Assembly (NCBI GenBank): GCA_002358965.1
Contig: DEPW01000008.1
Span: 1-6,882 of the forward strand
Source: Bacteroidales bacterium UBA3382
Lineage (GTDB): Bacteria > Bacteroidota > Bacteroidia > Bacteroidales > UBA932
Direction of reading: 5' to 3'
Length of the DNA: 6,882 bases
The position numbers were made by a program, and so were the translations under genes. Every line of letters begins with the position of its first letter. Position 1 is the first letter of the stretch. Shown piece by piece: positions 5,594 to 6,882 of the stretch. Below the pieces are notes generated by a model that saw nothing but the letters and a program-made list of their open reading frames with translations, had not been told where the DNA came from and did no database searches.

Positions 5594-6882
5594 ATGTCAG
5601 AACAGAAAAAAAGAGTTTATTGCTTTGGCGGAACATCCGCGGAAGGCAACGGTTCCATGCGAAACCTCCTCGGAGGAAAAGGAGCCAACCTTGCTGAAAT
5701 GTGCACATTGGGAATGCCCGTACCTGCAGGTTTCACCATCACGACCGAGTGCTGTACGGAATATTACGCACTCGGAGGAGGTTATGCTCCCGAGCTGAAA
5801 GAAGAAGTGGCAGAGGCTCTCAAGAAGACCGAAGCCATCATGGGAATGAAATTCGGCGATCCAAAGAACCCGTTGCTCATCAGCTGCCGTTCGGGCGCAC
5901 GCAGTTCGATGCCGGGCATGATGGATACGATATTGAATATAGGACTTTGCTCTTCAACCATACCGGGAATGGTCGAAAAGACCGGAAACCCTCGTTTCGT
6001 ATATGATGCTTACAGGCGTCTGATAATGATGTATTCGGATGTAGTAATGGAAAAAGCCGAAGGCATCGAACCTGAAGACGGAATGGGCATCAGGGTACAG
6101 CTCGACAGGATGATGGAAGAGCTCAAGGAAAAACGGGGCTACGAGTCCGATACCGAAATCACGGCAATCGAGCTCAAAGACCTCTGCGAAGCATTCAAGG
6201 TGAAAGTCAAGGAGGTCCTCGGAGTAGAGTTCCCTGACGACGCACAGGCACAGCTCTGGGGCTCGATAGGCGGAGTATTCAAATCCTGGAACGGAAAGAG
6301 GGCTATCGCCTACAGAAAGATAGAAGGCATACCTGACGACTGGGGAACGGCCGTAAACGTACAGTCCATGGTATTCGGAAACATGGGCAACACCTCCGCC
6401 ACCGGAGTAGCATTCTCCAGAAACCCGGCCAACGGAGAGAACAAGTTTTACGGCGAGTGGCTCATCAACGCGCAAGGCGAAGATGTCGTTGCCGGCATCC
6501 GTACGCCTAACCCGCTGAACGAAGCCACCAAAAACGAGCACAACGAACATCTCGATTCTCTGGAAAGGGCCATGCCTGATGTCTATGCCCAGCTCGACGC
6601 CATCCAGAACAATCTCGAACACCATTTCCGCGACATGCAGGACATCGAGTTCACCATACAGGAAGGCAAGCTCTGGATGCTCCAGTGCCGTGTCGGCAAA
6701 CGCACGGGACTGGCCGCCCTCAACATGGCCATGGATATGCTCGCAGAGGGTCTGATCGACGAGAAGACGGCAGTAACGAGGCTTGCTCCTTCGCAGCTCG
6801 ACGAACTCCTCCACCCTATCCTCGACCCTGCATCCGAGAAGAAGGCCAAGGTTATAGCCCGCGGTCTGCCTGCAAGTCCGGG
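5594..6882 (+). CDS. ppdK: Pyruvate, phosphate dikinase, N-terminal half (3' end outside the window)
   Basis: Cytosolic enzyme interconverting pyruvate, ATP and phosphate with PEP, AMP and pyrophosphate, in glycolysis or gluconeogenesis. The frame from ATG 5594 stays open to the window end: 429 full codons of about 900. The whole ATP-grasp nucleotide-binding region is visible: CFGGTSAEGNGSM, then LLGGKGANLAEM (25-36), SCRSGARSSMPGMMDTILN (97-115), QSMVFGNMGNTSATGVAFSRNP (257-278), and DIEFTIQEGKLWMLQCR (350-366). By motif position Arg99, Glu352, Gln364 and Arg366 correspond to the ATP-binding Arg92, Glu323, Gln335 and Arg337 of the Clostridium symbiosum enzyme (numbers recalled). The last codons, GLPASPG, mark the start of the phosphohistidine domain, whose catalytic His lies beyond the window. 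Motif sequence and spacing distinguish it from PEP synthase. It has its own promoter and is separate from phoH. Confidence 0.96.
   Translation, partial: MSEQKKRVYCFGGTSAEGNGSMRNLLGGKGANLAEMCTLGMPVPAGFTITTECCTEYYALGGGYAPELKEEVAEALKKTEAIMGMKFGDPKNPLLISCRSGARSSMPGMMDTILNIGLCSSTIPGMVEKTGNPRFVYDAYRRLIMMYSDVVMEKAEGIEPEDGMGIRVQLDRMMEELKEKRGYESDTEITAIELKDLCEAFKVKVKEVLGVEFPDDAQAQLWGSIGGVFKSWNGKRAIAYRKIEGIPDDWGTAVNVQSMVFGNMGNTSATGVAFSRNPANGENKFYGEWLINAQGEDVVAGIRTPNPLNEATKNEHNEHLDSLERAMPDVYAQLDAIQNNLEHHFRDMQDIEFTIQEGKLWMLQCRVGKRTGLAALNMAMDMLAEGLIDEKTAVTRLAPSQLDELLHPILDPASEKKAKVIARGLPASP

Noticed and set aside
5954..6814. A 286-codon minus-strand open frame opposite ppdK
   Set aside because: The plus strand encodes an uninterrupted, fully motif-bearing pyruvate phosphate dikinase; the antisense frame is low in recognisable features and is a coding shadow.

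Overview
The window looks like chromosomal DNA from a Bacteroidales bacterium, most plausibly a Rikenellaceae/Alistipes-type gut lineage. This rests on motif recognition, since no database search was possible. The supporting signs are a Bacteroidales-style FolC and pyruvate phosphate dikinase, an iron/cobalamin-type lipoprotein of the Bacteroidetes sequence type, TAnnTTTG -7 promoter boxes, and AT-rich leaders without Shine-Dalgarno sequences.

Layout. Positions 1-288 hold the C-terminal end of a LysO-type lysine exporter. After 27 bases comes a complete substrate-binding lipoprotein of the FepB/BtuF (TroA-like) fold (316-1461). A short scar (1467-1581) follows; in one plus frame it reads like the last codons of a FecCD-type ABC permease. 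The convergent gene folC lies on the minus strand (1578-2939). A 73-base AT-rich divergent intergenic region separates folC from a plus-strand pair: a short, degenerate relative of the second half of long-type PurL (3013-4146), and a complete PIN-PhoH (PhoH2-type) ATPase/RNase (4170-5513). An 80-base intergenic region with a good Bacteroidetes promoter then leads into ppdK (5594 to the window end), of which the N-terminal 429 codons are present.

How the genes relate. This is mostly housekeeping metabolism: folate polyglutamylation, pyruvate/PEP interconversion, amino-acid export and iron or corrinoid uptake. I see no defence system, CRISPR array, transposon, tRNA or rRNA. Three points deserve a second look. 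First, the PurL-like protein has kept the PurM-like scaffold but changed the motifs that normally bind nucleotide and substrate. Second, the uptake lipoprotein has no intact permease or ATPase beside it, and the scar behind it may be what is left of the permease. Third, strand composition flips at that same scar: the plus strand is G-rich to its left and C-rich to its right, even though plus-strand genes lie on both sides. This suggests a rearrangement junction or closeness to the replication terminus.
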